The position numbers and the translations under genes are program-made. A stretch of DNA of 64,000 nt from Lysinibacillus fusiformis (GTDB lineage Bacteria > Bacillota > Bacilli > Bacillales_A > Planococcaceae), in NCBI GenBank assembly GCA_030027265.1, contig JASENG010000005.1:124001-188000 (forward strand), read 5' to 3'. Below the pieces are notes generated by a model. The model ran no database searches, was not told the DNA's origin, and worked only from the letters and a program-made list of their open reading frames with translations. Shown piece by piece: positions 1 through 8,505 of this stretch (positions are counted from its first letter, which is position 1; each line of letters starts with the position of its first letter).

Positions 1-82
1 TCTATTTCTATTTCTATTAAATAGTTTATTCTCCTTCTTTGTTAATAAGGAATGATGATATATTTATATCTCCATGGTAAGA

Positions 83-111
83 TTGACATTTAATAATAAA
101 ATGAATATACT
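83..111 (+). promoter_or_regulatory. Sigma-A promoter of the ABC-F leader/attenuator unit
   Basis: A -35 box TTGACA (83-88) and a -10 box TATACT (106-111) are separated by exactly 17 bases. Transcription would start near 118 and run through the leader ORF, the terminator and the ABC-F gene. The near-consensus boxes fit a promoter that is constitutively active and controlled downstream by termination. Confidence 0.8.
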
Positions 112-143
112 GAAAATAACTATTTTGATCGGAGGTGAAGAGA

Positions 144-278
144 ATGAATACATTAGCTGTGACGACATGTGTAAATAATGACCGTTTCCTTTATTTTTCA
201 CGTGTCATTACTTTCGATTTTGCGACTAACGGGATTCGTATGCCCTTTTTTAGCCAACTAAATCGAAAACACAGCTGA
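144..278 (+). CDS. Leader peptide (44 codons) upstream of ABC-F gene
   Basis: An ATG at 144 follows a strong site GGAGGTG (131-137) and opens a 44-codon frame ending with TGA at 276-278. The product has no recognisable domain; it begins MNTLAVTTC and ends QLNRKHS. It lies between a sigma-A promoter and an intrinsic terminator that precede an ABC-F gene. In known ABC-F resistance genes (vmlR, vga, msr types) ribosomes stalled by drug on such a short ORF change RNA folding and allow read-through. The bases AGCTGTG near its start (155-161) are complementary to CACAGCT at its end (270-276), so the leader RNA can fold end to end. The regulatory role is inference. Confidence 0.7.
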   Translation: MNTLAVTTCVNNDRFLYFSRVITFDFATNGIRMPFFSQLNRKHS

Positions 279-305
279 TTAGCCATTCTTTTCACAATTT
301 TCAGG

Positions 306-338
306 AAAAGACTGCTTGTTAATCAAGCAGTCTTTTTT
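306..338 (+). terminator. Intrinsic terminator/attenuator before the ABC-F gene
   Basis: The arm at 306-318 (AAAAGACTGCTTG) pairs with 324-336 around the loop TTAAT, and a T-run continues to 338. It sits after the leader ORF and before the ABC-F start, so by default it would stop transcription short of the gene. The loop sequence TAATCA (320-325) is complementary to TGATTA at the leader stop codon (276-281), a possible but unproven alternative pairing. Confidence 0.85.
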
Positions 339-395
339 GTGTATAAAAAAGATTTTCCGGCTAATTGCGCTGTGTATAAAATGGAGGAATTCACA

Positions 396-2210
396 GTGTC
401 GATCAAAGCAGAAAACATAACGAAAATATACGGTGGAACAATTATCTTTGAAGGTTTAACAATGGAAGTTCATGAAGGAGAACGTGCAGCAATAGTCGGA
501 CGCAATGGCTGCGGCAAATCGACTCTTCTGAAACTTTTAGCCAATATAGAAAGTCCGGATGTTGGCCGAATTATTAAAAAGAAAGGTACAACAATTGGGT
601 ACTTGCATCAAATTCCACCCTATGAAAATATACTTGCCATTGAAGTACTTAAAGAGGCATTTACTGGAATCTTATCTATGCAGGAACAAATGAATCGTTT
701 AGAGCAGCAAATGGCAAGTTCTGAACAGCTTGATAAACTGCTTAAACAATATGGTGAAATTCAGGAACAATTCATCGCTCAAGGGGGCTATGAAATTGAC
801 CCCAAAATCCAGATGATTGCAAATGGATTAGGGATTGCTCCCCTGCTCCAAACACCTTTCCAGCATTTAAGCGGCGGCGAAAAAACAAAGGTAATGCTTG
901 GTCAAATATTACTATTGAATCCATATATTTTGTTGCTGGATGAACCGACGAATCATCTCGATATGAATGCAATCGAATGGCTCGAGAGTTATTTGAAAAC
1001 CTATGACGGGACTTTGATTGTCGTTTCCCATGACCGTCAATTTATGAATGAAGTCGTGACGAAAGTAATTGAAATCGATAATGGCGAACCATTTTCCTAT
1101 CTCGGAAATTATGATGATTTTGTAAGGATGCGTGAAGCTAGGATCATCAATGAATTTGCACAGTATGAAGAGCAGCAGAAGAAAATCACGAAGATGAAAG
1201 AAACGATAAAAAGATTAAAACTATGGGCCAATGAAGCCAATCCACCGAATGCCGCACTGCATCGCCGCGCAAAAAGTATGGAAAAAGCATTGGCAAGAAT
1301 TGAAATGGTGAAAAAGCCTGCCGTTTCCAAAAAGATGCAGCTGAAACTAGAAGTAAATGAAAGAAGCGGCAAAGATGTCGCTCTTTTTGAAAATGTGACA
1401 AAGCAATATGACAGGATCCTTTTCGAAAATATATCCCTACAATTGCGCTGGCAGGATCGTCTTGCAATAGTAGGTTTAAATGGAACCGGTAAATCCACTT
1501 TATTGAAAATGGTCACAGGTGAAGTGTTGCCGGAAACCGGAACAGTGCGAGTTGGAAGCAATGTTAAAGTCGGTTATTTATCTCAAGCCTTTGTATATGA
1601 AGATGTAAACGCACGGATGATTGATGTTTTCAGGAAAGGCGTTTACATGACAGAAGGTGAAGCCCGTCATGTGTTAGCGAAGTTTTTATTCTATGGCTAT
1701 GATGTATTTAAAAAAGTAAAGGATTTAAGCGGCGGCGAAAAAATGAGACTTCGATTAGCCCAAATGATGTATGAGGATATTAATTTACTTATTCTTGATG
1801 AACCAACAAACCATTTAGATATTGAATCCAGAGAGGTTTTGGAAGAAACTGTCCAACAGTTTGAGGGTACTGTATTAGCCGTCTCCCACGACCGCTATTT
1901 TCTTAACCAGCTCTTTAAGCGAATTGCATGGTTAGATGAACAAAAACTGTTTTTATACGAAGGCAATTATCAATGGGCTCGTGAAAAACATAGCGCACGT
2001 GTGAAGGAATTCATAGAAGATGTACAAAAGACCGCAAAAAATCAAAAATCTAATAGCATCCCCATCGAACAGCAAATTGAACAGTTGGAAGAAAAAATAA
2101 TGGTTATCCAGGATCGAATCAATAAATCAAATCAGCCTTCTGATAAAAAGAATCTTGAAAAGCTCGAAAATCAGTTGGATGAACTATTAACTATTTGGGT
2201 GAATGATTAA
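396..2210 (+). CDS. ABC-F family ATPase, probable antibiotic-resistance ribosome protection type
   Basis: A soluble protein of 604 residues with two ATP-binding cassettes and no membrane segment, as in the ABC-F family, which acts on the ribosome rather than as a transporter. Cassette 1 has Walker A GRNGCGKST (about 36-44), signature LSGGEK (about 158) and DEPTNHLD (about 182-189). A charged linker follows (about 240-320), then cassette 2 with GLNGTGKST (about 360) and a second LSGGEK/DEPTNHLD pair. A C-terminal charged helical tail is rich in Glu, Lys and Gln. GTG at 396 is chosen because GGAGG at 383-387 lies eight bases before it; an in-frame ATG at 381 lacks a site. The leader ORF plus attenuator upstream points to drug-inducible resistance (VmlR/Vga/Msr-like) rather than a housekeeping member such as EttA/YfmR. 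Drug specificity cannot be read from the sequence. Confidence 0.85.
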   Translation: MSIKAENITKIYGGTIIFEGLTMEVHEGERAAIVGRNGCGKSTLLKLLANIESPDVGRIIKKKGTTIGYLHQIPPYENILAIEVLKEAFTGILSMQEQMNRLEQQMASSEQLDKLLKQYGEIQEQFIAQGGYEIDPKIQMIANGLGIAPLLQTPFQHLSGGEKTKVMLGQILLLNPYILLLDEPTNHLDMNAIEWLESYLKTYDGTLIVVSHDRQFMNEVVTKVIEIDNGEPFSYLGNYDDFVRMREARIINEFAQYEEQQKKITKMKETIKRLKLWANEANPPNAALHRRAKSMEKALARIEMVKKPAVSKKMQLKLEVNERSGKDVALFENVTKQYDRILFENISLQLRWQDRLAIVGLNGTGKSTLLKMVTGEVLPETGTVRVGSNVKVGYLSQAFVYEDVNARMIDVFRKGVYMTEGEARHVLAKFLFYGYDVFKKVKDLSGGEKMRLRLAQMMYEDINLLILDEPTNHLDIESREVLEETVQQFEGTVLAVSHDRYFLNQLFKRIAWLDEQKLFLYEGNYQWAREKHSARVKEFIEDVQKTAKNQKSNSIPIEQQIEQLEEKIMVIQDRINKSNQPSDKKNLEKLENQLDELLTIWVND

Positions 2211-2275
2211 CTAGTAAAGAATCTTAAAACATTTTATCCCCCATTCAATCCAATTAAATGATTTTCAAATAAAAA

Positions 2276-2315
2276 AATCTCCCAAAAGTTTAAACCACCA
2301 AACTTTTGGGAGATT
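2276..2315 (-). terminator. Terminator at the end of the amino-sugar operon
   Basis: A perfect 16-bp inverted repeat (2276-2291 with 2300-2315, arm AATCTCCCAAAAGTTT) is followed on the minus strand by a T-run. It lies 17 bases beyond the stop of the UgpC-type ATPase gene and also separates it from the convergent ABC-F gene. Confidence 0.85.
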
Positions 2316-2332
2316 CTTCATGTACAATTAAT

Positions 2333-3427
2333 CTATTGCTTAATCACCTCTGTTGTCTCCTTATCAAAGAAATGTACCATTTCCATATCAAATGAAAAGC
2401 TGACAGATTGCCCTCCGCTTATTTCGGTATTCGCCTTAACTCGCGCAATAAATTCCTGATCCTTTATTTTTGAATACAGGTAAGTTTCTGCACCTAAAAG
2501 TTCCACAACCTCCACTAATGCATCAGCCGAAGTATCCAGCGTCTTCTCGCTATTGTCCACTTGTAAATGTTCAGGACGAATTCCCAATATTATTTCTTTA
2601 TTGGAATATCCTTTTTCTTCAAGCAGTTTACTTTGAGTTTCTGAAACTTTTAATTTAATAGCTTCCATTTTAAAATAGCCATCTTCAAATCTGCCATTTA
2701 AAAAATTCATGGGCGGTGAGCCGATAAAACCACCAACAAAAACGTTATTTGGGTGATCGTAGACTTCCTTTGGTGTTCCTACCTGTTGAATCTTCCCGTC
2801 TTTCATCACGACAATACGTGAAGCCATCGTCATCGCCTCTGTTTGGTCGTGTGTGACGTAAATGGTCGTTGTCTGTAAACGTTGATGCAATTTTAATATT
2901 TCTGTACGCATTTGTACCCGTAATTTTGCATCTAAATTCGATAATGGTTCATCCATCAAAAATACTTTCGCATCTCGCACAATCGCGCGGCCTAATGCTA
3001 CCCGCTGTCTTTGTCCACCGGAAAGTGCTTTAGGTTTACGTTTCAAATATTCTTCCAAGCCTAAAATTTTCGCAGCATCATGCACTCGTTTTCCAATTTC
3101 TTCTTTACTAAACTTGCGCAATTTCAAACCAAATGCCATATTATCGTATACGCTTAGATGTGGATATAAGGCGTAATTTTGGAATACCATGGCAATATCC
3201 CGGTCTTTGGGTGGTACGTTGTTCATTTTCTCTCCATCAATGTAAAATTCGCCGCCAGAAATCCCTTCCAAACCTGCAATCATCCTTAATGTTGTAGATT
3301 TACCACAACCTGATGGGCCAACGAATACGATAAACTCCTTATCTTCTATATGTAGATTAAAGTTTTCTACTGCCAACACATTTTTATCATAAATCTTTTC
3401 AATATTTTCAAGAAGTAATTCTGCCAA
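2333..3427 (-). CDS. ugpC: Sugar ABC transporter ATP-binding protein, UgpC/MsmX type
   Basis: Energises a CUT1-class sugar importer at the inner face of the membrane. The 364 residues show Walker A GPSGCGKST (about 38-46), a Q-loop (VFQNYALYPH), signature LSGGQRQR and Walker B VFLMDEPLSNLD, then a C-terminal TOBE/OB-type regulatory region typical of MalK/UgpC proteins. The start is TTG at 3427, eight bases after GGAGG. It is the last gene of the amino-sugar salvage operon and is most simply the ATPase for the two permeases at 8506-10243. Related ATPases such as MsmX of Bacillus subtilis serve several importers, so wider use is possible. Confidence 0.9.
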   Translation of the reverse strand: MAELLLENIEKIYDKNVLAVENFNLHIEDKEFIVFVGPSGCGKSTTLRMIAGLEGISGGEFYIDGEKMNNVPPKDRDIAMVFQNYALYPHLSVYDNMAFGLKLRKFSKEEIGKRVHDAAKILGLEEYLKRKPKALSGGQRQRVALGRAIVRDAKVFLMDEPLSNLDAKLRVQMRTEILKLHQRLQTTTIYVTHDQTEAMTMASRIVVMKDGKIQQVGTPKEVYDHPNNVFVGGFIGSPPMNFLNGRFEDGYFKMEAIKLKVSETQSKLLEEKGYSNKEIILGIRPEHLQVDNSEKTLDTSADALVEVVELLGAETYLYSKIKDQEFIARVKANTEISGGQSVSFSFDMEMVHFFDKETTEVIKQ

Positions 3428-3486
3428 TGAGCATCCCTCCTAATAGATTTTGTTTTCTATCTATTCCTACTGTTTAACAAAGTGTA

Positions 3487-4215
3487 TTAAGATAATTCAA
3501 TAAGCGCTTTTTCATCTGCAATAATAGTGGCGTTTGGATGAATTTTTAATATAGAAGCTGGAAATTCTTCATCAACTTCCCCATTCAATAACCGTTTTAA
3601 TGCGGATGCTTTTTTCCTGCCAGTTACCAGCAATACGATTTCTTTACTCTCCATAATCGTTTTGATTCCCATTGTAATTGCTTTTGAGGGAACTTCATTA
3701 AGGCTTGCAAAATACTTTGCATTTGCTGTTCGCGTACAATCATCTAAAGTGACTACATGTGTTCGACTAGTAAAAGCTGTTCCGGGTTCATTAAATCCGA
3801 TATGTCCATTTACGCCTATACCCAAGACTTGTAAATCGATTTTTCCTGCTTGAGAAATTTTATCCTCATAGGCTTGGCATTCCGCTTTAAGATTTTCTGC
3901 TTTTCCGTTAGGGAGATTTTGATTTTCCTCCAAAATATCTACATACTGGAAGAATCTCTTTTGCATATAGTGAAAATAACTATTTGGATGATTTTTATCT
4001 AAATTTATATATTCATCTAAATTAAATGTTTTTAAATTTTGAAAAGACACCTTTTTCTCTTGATAGGATTGGATCAAATAACGATATAATCCTTCCGGAG
4101 TGGCACCAGTGGATAATCCGAGTACTGGATTTTCAATGGCTTTAAGTTTATCCAAGATATATGAACAAGCAGTATGACTCATTTCTTCATAATTCCTGAC
4201 TTGTATAAGTTTCAT
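3487..4215 (-). CDS. nagB: Glucosamine-6-phosphate deaminase NagB
   Basis: Converts glucosamine-6-phosphate to fructose-6-phosphate and ammonia, the step that delivers amino sugars to glycolysis. The 242-residue length is that of the short Bacillus-type NagB. Family motifs are present: TFNLDEY near residue 63, the active-site stretch GIGVNGHIGFNEPG near 130-145, and a catalytic-loop His in FTSRTHVVTL. The start follows AAAGGGAAA, which is embedded in the end of nagA, so the two genes are translationally close (3-base gap). Confident by family motifs and by position after nagA. Confidence 0.95.
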   Translation of the reverse strand: MKLIQVRNYEEMSHTACSYILDKLKAIENPVLGLSTGATPEGLYRYLIQSYQEKKVSFQNLKTFNLDEYINLDKNHPNSYFHYMQKRFFQYVDILEENQNLPNGKAENLKAECQAYEDKISQAGKIDLQVLGIGVNGHIGFNEPGTAFTSRTHVVTLDDCTRTANAKYFASLNEVPSKAITMGIKTIMESKEIVLLVTGRKKASALKRLLNGEVDEEFPASILKIHPNATIIADEKALIELS

Positions 4216-4218
4216 AGA

Positions 4219-5409
4219 TCATTTCCCTTTATAAGCTATTTCTCCTCTGCAAAGCGTATATTTAATCTTCAAATCATCGTCTACCAGCAGGATATCCGCA
4301 TCTTTTCCGATCTCAATACTGCCCTTTCTATCATAGATTTCTAGCTGCTTTGCTATGTTGGCTGATGTCATTTTTATAATATCTTCCATAGATGCTCCAA
4401 CTAGATCCTTCATACGATAAACGGCATCTTGCATTGTAAGGATGCTTCCTGCAAGTGTTCCATCTTTTAATAGTGCTCGCCCATTACATACATTCACCGG
4501 CTGCCCCCCAAGATCGAATTCACCCTCACCCAGATATTTTGCACGCATCGCATCTGTGATAAGAATGATGCGATCACTGCCGATATTGCTATAGATGATT
4601 TGAAGCATCTCTGTAGCAACATGCTCCCCATCTGCAATCAATTCGGAACGCAATTCTTTCAAAAGAAAGGCTGCTCCTACTGCCCCAATATCCCGATGTT
4701 GCAAGCCATTCATGGCATTACACAGATGTGTTAGTTGCCGAACTCCAAGACTCGCGGCAATTTGCATATCTTGAAAGCCGGCATTTGTATGACCTGCTGA
4801 GACATTTACACCCTTTGAAAACAAATATTGAATCAATTCACCTTCTCGAACTAGTTCCGGCGCTAAGGTAATGGTTCTGATTTTATTGTTTGAAATATGC
4901 TGCCACTTTTGAAAGATTTCAATATCGGGAGCCATAATATACTTTTCAGGTTGTGCCCCTGCTTTGACTTTATTTATAAAAGGGCCTTCCAAATGAATCC
5001 CGATCATTTCCGCTTGCCTTGTTTTACTAATATACCCACCAGCGTTCGCCAATGCTCGCTCAATATTAGTGGGAGATTGGGTAATCGTTGTTGCCAGAAA
5101 ACTTGTAACCCCTTCTTGCGGTAAAATGGCGGCTATCCCATCCAGCGCTCTTTCGTTGGCATCCATCACATCATGGCCATTTGCTCCATGGATATGCCCA
5201 TCTATAAACCCTGGAATTGCATGCAAGTTTGTTCCATCAATCTCTATTGGATTTTCTGATAAGAAGCCTTCATCCTGATTCATGATAATTTGCTGTATGA
5301 TTCCATCCTTTAAGAGGAGTGAAGCCCTTTTTAAAATTTCTGATTCCGTATGAATCGTAGCATTTTTTATTAAAACCGGTTTGATAGTTTGATTCATCAT
5401 GTCCCTCAT
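4219..5409 (-). CDS. nagA: N-acetylglucosamine-6-phosphate deacetylase NagA
   Basis: Removes acetate from GlcNAc-6-phosphate in the cytoplasm, giving glucosamine-6-phosphate for NagB. About 396 residues, usual for the family. The amidohydrolase metal and substrate motifs are visible: PGFIDGHIHGANGHDVMDA, HLEGPFI, SAGHTNA, THLCNAM and ILITDAM with the catalytic Asp. Alternative in-frame ATGs at 5400 and 5397 sit near GAGGG, so the first four residues are uncertain. Located between murQ and nagB in one operon, which gives the MurNAc-6-P to GlcNAc-6-P to GlcN-6-P order directly. Confidence 0.95.
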   Translation of the reverse strand: MRDMMNQTIKPVLIKNATIHTESEILKRASLLLKDGIIQQIIMNQDEGFLSENPIEIDGTNLHAIPGFIDGHIHGANGHDVMDANERALDGIAAILPQEGVTSFLATTITQSPTNIERALANAGGYISKTRQAEMIGIHLEGPFINKVKAGAQPEKYIMAPDIEIFQKWQHISNNKIRTITLAPELVREGELIQYLFSKGVNVSAGHTNAGFQDMQIAASLGVRQLTHLCNAMNGLQHRDIGAVGAAFLLKELRSELIADGEHVATEMLQIIYSNIGSDRIILITDAMRAKYLGEGEFDLGGQPVNVCNGRALLKDGTLAGSILTMQDAVYRMKDLVGASMEDIIKMTSANIAKQLEIYDRKGSIEIGKDADILLVDDDLKIKYTLCRGEIAYKGK

Positions 5410-5422
5410 TGTCCTGAACTCA

Positions 5423-6334
5423 CTAATCTTTATGCATGAATAAATATTCGATTGTTTTCCTTACATTTCCTTTACAAGTTTGGAGTGCCTGAGCAGATTC
5501 TTTAAACCCCACACCAGCTAATATCATGATTAAAGCGGGCTTTACTTCATAATTTGTTTGTTCCAGTTTTTCTTGCGCCTCTTCATAAGATACATTTGTA
5601 ATTTCCATTACAATTTTCTTTGCACGTTCTTTTAGTTTATAATTACTCGCATGCAAATCTACCATAAGGTTTTCATAAACCTTTCCTAATTTCACCATCA
5701 CGGTGGTACTGATCATATTCAAAATCATTTTATGGGCAGTGGCCGCTTTCATTCTTGTTGAGCCCGTTAGCACTTCGGGGCCGACAATGACTTCGATCCC
5801 AATATCGGTAATTTGATTGATGACTGAATTTTTATTACTAGTAAGTCCAACTGTAAATGCACCGACTTGTTTTGCGTATTTAACTCCGCCAATCGGATAG
5901 GGGGTTCTGCCGCTTGCGGTTATACCGATGACAATATCATTTTTTGAGAGATTCCTGGATTTCAAATCCAGTTCCCCCTGTAATTCATTGTCTTCTGCAT
6001 TTTCTACTGCCCGAAAAAATGCTTCATTTCCTCCAGCCATAACAGTTTGCACTTTTTCTGACGATATCATAAAAGTTGGCGGGCATTCCGATGCATCAAT
6101 CATTCCTAGCCTGCCGCTTGTTCCAGAACCAATATAAATTAATCTTCCGCCATTTTCGATGGCCTCCACGATTTTATCTGTAACAATCTCTATTTGTGGC
6201 AGTATCATTTCTACTGCATTTGCTACTAGTTTATCTTCATTATTTATAGTTTGAAGGATTTCCATTGTTGCCATTTGATCTAAATTGATCGAAGCCGGAT
6301 TTCTTTGTTCCGTAATAAGCTTTGATAACTCCAT
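5423..6334 (-). CDS. murQ: N-acetylmuramic acid 6-phosphate etherase MurQ
   Basis: Cleaves the lactyl ether of MurNAc-6-phosphate to GlcNAc-6-phosphate and D-lactate, the enzyme specific to muramic acid salvage. The 303 residues carry a SIS sugar-phosphate domain with the family hallmark GSGTSGRLGMIDASECPPT (about 70-88) and a second conserved block LTGSTRMKAATAHKMILNM. The ATG follows AAAGGGG with normal spacing. MurQ in this operon is the strongest evidence that the imported sugar includes MurNAc from cell wall turnover, not only GlcNAc. Confidence 0.95.
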   Translation of the reverse strand: MELSKLITEQRNPASINLDQMATMEILQTINNEDKLVANAVEMILPQIEIVTDKIVEAIENGGRLIYIGSGTSGRLGMIDASECPPTFMISSEKVQTVMAGGNEAFFRAVENAEDNELQGELDLKSRNLSKNDIVIGITASGRTPYPIGGVKYAKQVGAFTVGLTSNKNSVINQITDIGIEVIVGPEVLTGSTRMKAATAHKMILNMISTTVMVKLGKVYENLMVDLHASNYKLKERAKKIVMEITNVSYEEAQEKLEQTNYEVKPALIMILAGVGFKESAQALQTCKGNVRKTIEYLFMHKD

Positions 6335-6375
6335 ACTTAAACCCCTTTACTTAAGAATTGAATTTTTAGGCGATT

Positions 6376-7380
6376 TTATTCTTTTATTTTGTTAATCTCT
6401 TCCCAAGTAACTAGTACTTTCTTTTTTATCTCATTATCAATTAAGCATCCACTAGTCTTAAGAGCTAGAAGATATGCCCCTACAACCGCTGGAATATCAG
6501 GTGATATTATTTTCAAATCCTCATTTAAGACTGTCCTTAACTTAAGCTTAAAACTATTTTTAAAGTCATTATTAGAAAAAAGACCACCATGAAGCACTAA
6601 TAAGGGATTTATATTGTTATCAATTTTTTTATAAACCGTCTCTGCCATGAATACGAGTTCTTCAATAGCAACTTCCATGATTTCCTTCGCTGCCGCATCT
6701 TGTTTTTTTGCGGCTTGAAATACGTACTTTGATAATTCAGCTATTTTAGCTACGAAGTGTTCTGTACCATAAAGTGAAAGTAATTGTGTGGCATCAGTGA
6801 AATGAAAATGTTCTAGTATTAAATCTGTTAAAAGTGTTTTAGGCTCCCTCGTGTCATAAGATTTTAATACGGACTGAACGGCTTTCTTGCCAATAAAAAA
6901 CCCACTGCCTTCATCACCAAATAGATATCCCCATCCACCGACTCGAATATTCTTGCTAAAATCACTAGTAACTCCATAGGCAATGGAGCCGGTACCCGCA
7001 ATTAGCAATAACCCGGATTCTCCCCATGTACCTGCTGCCAATGCGGCATCAGCATCATTTTTGATGATAATTTTATGCTCATAGACCGTGTTTTCAAAAA
7101 GGGACTTGATAATGGATTTATCCCTTTCTCTGTCTGCTCCTGCTAAACAAAGATAAATTGCTTCCACTTCTCCAATGGATGATCTAGACTCTTTTAGTAC
7201 TTGATTGATTACTTTTTCTAAAGTATTCAGTACTTCTTTAGCGGGAATGGAATGAATATTGCTTGATGTCCCTATCGCAAAGGCTAATAGATTCCCTTTC
7301 TCATCACCGATGACACAGCTCGTTTTCGTTCCTCCACCATCGATTCCAATCCATTTTTTATGTCCAGTCATCTCAAGCAT
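6376..7380 (-). CDS. BadF/BadG-family N-acetylglucosamine/N-acetylmuramic acid kinase
   Basis: Predicted ATP-dependent kinase of free amino sugars. The 334 residues form an actin/hexokinase-like ATPase fold: phosphate-1 loop GIDGGGTKTS near residue 12, LLIAGTGSIAYG and GGWGYLFGDEGSGFFIG as phosphate-2/adenosine elements. The nearest known role is MurK of Clostridium acetobutylicum, which phosphorylates both GlcNAc and MurNAc. That fits an ABC importer delivering unphosphorylated sugar to MurQ. The gene overlaps the end of the preceding hydrolase gene by 13 bases, so they are co-translated. Exact sugar preference is inference. Confidence 0.85.
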   Translation of the reverse strand: MLEMTGHKKWIGIDGGGTKTSCVIGDEKGNLLAFAIGTSSNIHSIPAKEVLNTLEKVINQVLKESRSSIGEVEAIYLCLAGADRERDKSIIKSLFENTVYEHKIIIKNDADAALAAGTWGESGLLLIAGTGSIAYGVTSDFSKNIRVGGWGYLFGDEGSGFFIGKKAVQSVLKSYDTREPKTLLTDLILEHFHFTDATQLLSLYGTEHFVAKIAELSKYVFQAAKKQDAAAKEIMEVAIEELVFMAETVYKKIDNNINPLLVLHGGLFSNNDFKNSFKLKLRTVLNEDLKIISPDIPAVVGAYLLALKTSGCLIDNEIKKKVLVTWEEINKIKE

Positions 7381-8459
7381 TTTGTATCCCCATTCTCAAT
7401 ATGGAATTGCTCCATGGACTTCGCGATTAAATTATGGGTGATTCTACGCAAGCGACCAATATTGTTATCCCGGCCAAAATGTACCCGATTTGTTAGAATA
7501 ATAACTGCATAGCCACATATTTTTGAAATCCAAATAGAGGTACCCGTAAATCCTGTATGACCAAAACCATCTTGCAGGAATTGTCCGGAAAATGAGGGTG
7601 AACTATATAATTCCCATCCAAGGCCTCTATTCAGGTTTAATTGACTCGTAAAGGATTGTGTACTTAGCTTAATTGATTGTGGTGTGAGAATTTGTTTTCC
7701 TTTATATTGTCCATCATTAAGGAGCATTCGAGCATAGATCGCCAAATCCTCTAAAGTAGAAAATAACCCCGCATGTCCACTAACTCCTCCGAATTGGTAG
7801 GTATTTTCATCATGAACTTTCCCCCATTGATAATCTTGAATTGACTCCATAAATTCCGTTGCCGCTATACGTTTTTTATCTTTTTCTGGAGGATTAAAAG
7901 TAGTATTTTCCATGCCTAATGGCTTAAACAACGACTTTTTTGTATAAAAATCGATGGATTGATCGATGATTCGCTCAACTATTGCTCCAAGGAGAATATA
8001 GTTTAAATCACTATAAATCACCACTTCTCCTACTTGTTTTCTATCAATAATTTGAGCAATCACTTCGATTGCATCCTTTTTATCTACTTTTTGAAGATGA
8101 AATTCTATTCCAGGCTGAAATCCACTTGTATGTGTCAATAGATGCTTGATCGTTACATCACTATGATTTGTTTCAAATGAATTAAGATAATAGTATATAG
8201 GGTCGTCTAAATCGAGTAACCCTTCATCCAGTAATTGCAAAATTGATGGCAGGGTTGAAACAACTTTCGTTAAGGATGCGAGATCAAAGATGGTATTTTC
8301 CATCATTCTAATTTTTTGATCGTAATGAGCATAGCCAAAAGCTTCCTTATAAATTAATTTTTCACTGGTTGTAACACCCGCAACAACTCCTGGAACTTTT
8401 TTATTTTCAACAGATTTTTCAAGAAATTCAGAGACTTTGCTAAAATTTGCTTGAACCAT
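7368..8459 (-). CDS. Serine beta-lactamase-like hydrolase, candidate cytoplasmic muropeptide amidase (AmiE/YbbE-like)
   Basis: A penicillin-recognising serine hydrolase of 363 residues. The catalytic SxxK is SLTK at 62-65, the second motif is Y149-S-D-L-N153, and an HTG triad occurs in GFGHTGFTGTS near the C terminus. No signal peptide or membrane segment is present, so the enzyme should be cytoplasmic. In B. subtilis the mur operon contains AmiE (YbbE), an exported member of this family that strips peptide from MurNAc. A leaderless relative between the importer and the kinase suggests that peptide-bearing MurNAc is imported and trimmed inside. The family also contains esterases, so the activity is not certain. 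The ATG follows AAAGGAGA. Confidence 0.75.
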   Translation of the reverse strand: MVQANFSKVSEFLEKSVENKKVPGVVAGVTTSEKLIYKEAFGYAHYDQKIRMMENTIFDLASLTKVVSTLPSILQLLDEGLLDLDDPIYYYLNSFETNHSDVTIKHLLTHTSGFQPGIEFHLQKVDKKDAIEVIAQIIDRKQVGEVVIYSDLNYILLGAIVERIIDQSIDFYTKKSLFKPLGMENTTFNPPEKDKKRIAATEFMESIQDYQWGKVHDENTYQFGGVSGHAGLFSTLEDLAIYARMLLNDGQYKGKQILTPQSIKLSTQSFTSQLNLNRGLGWELYSSPSFSGQFLQDGFGHTGFTGTSIWISKICGYAVIILTNRVHFGRDNNIGRLRRITHNLIAKSMEQFHIENGDTKCLR

Positions 8460-8505
8460 TCCTACATCTCCTTTCTTTTAATCCTAGTCATGGAGAGGAA
8501 ACTGA

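Noticed and set aside
1109-1561. 150-codon antisense ORF inside the ABC-F gene
   Set aside because: Shadow of the sense frame; no ribosome site and no family resemblance.
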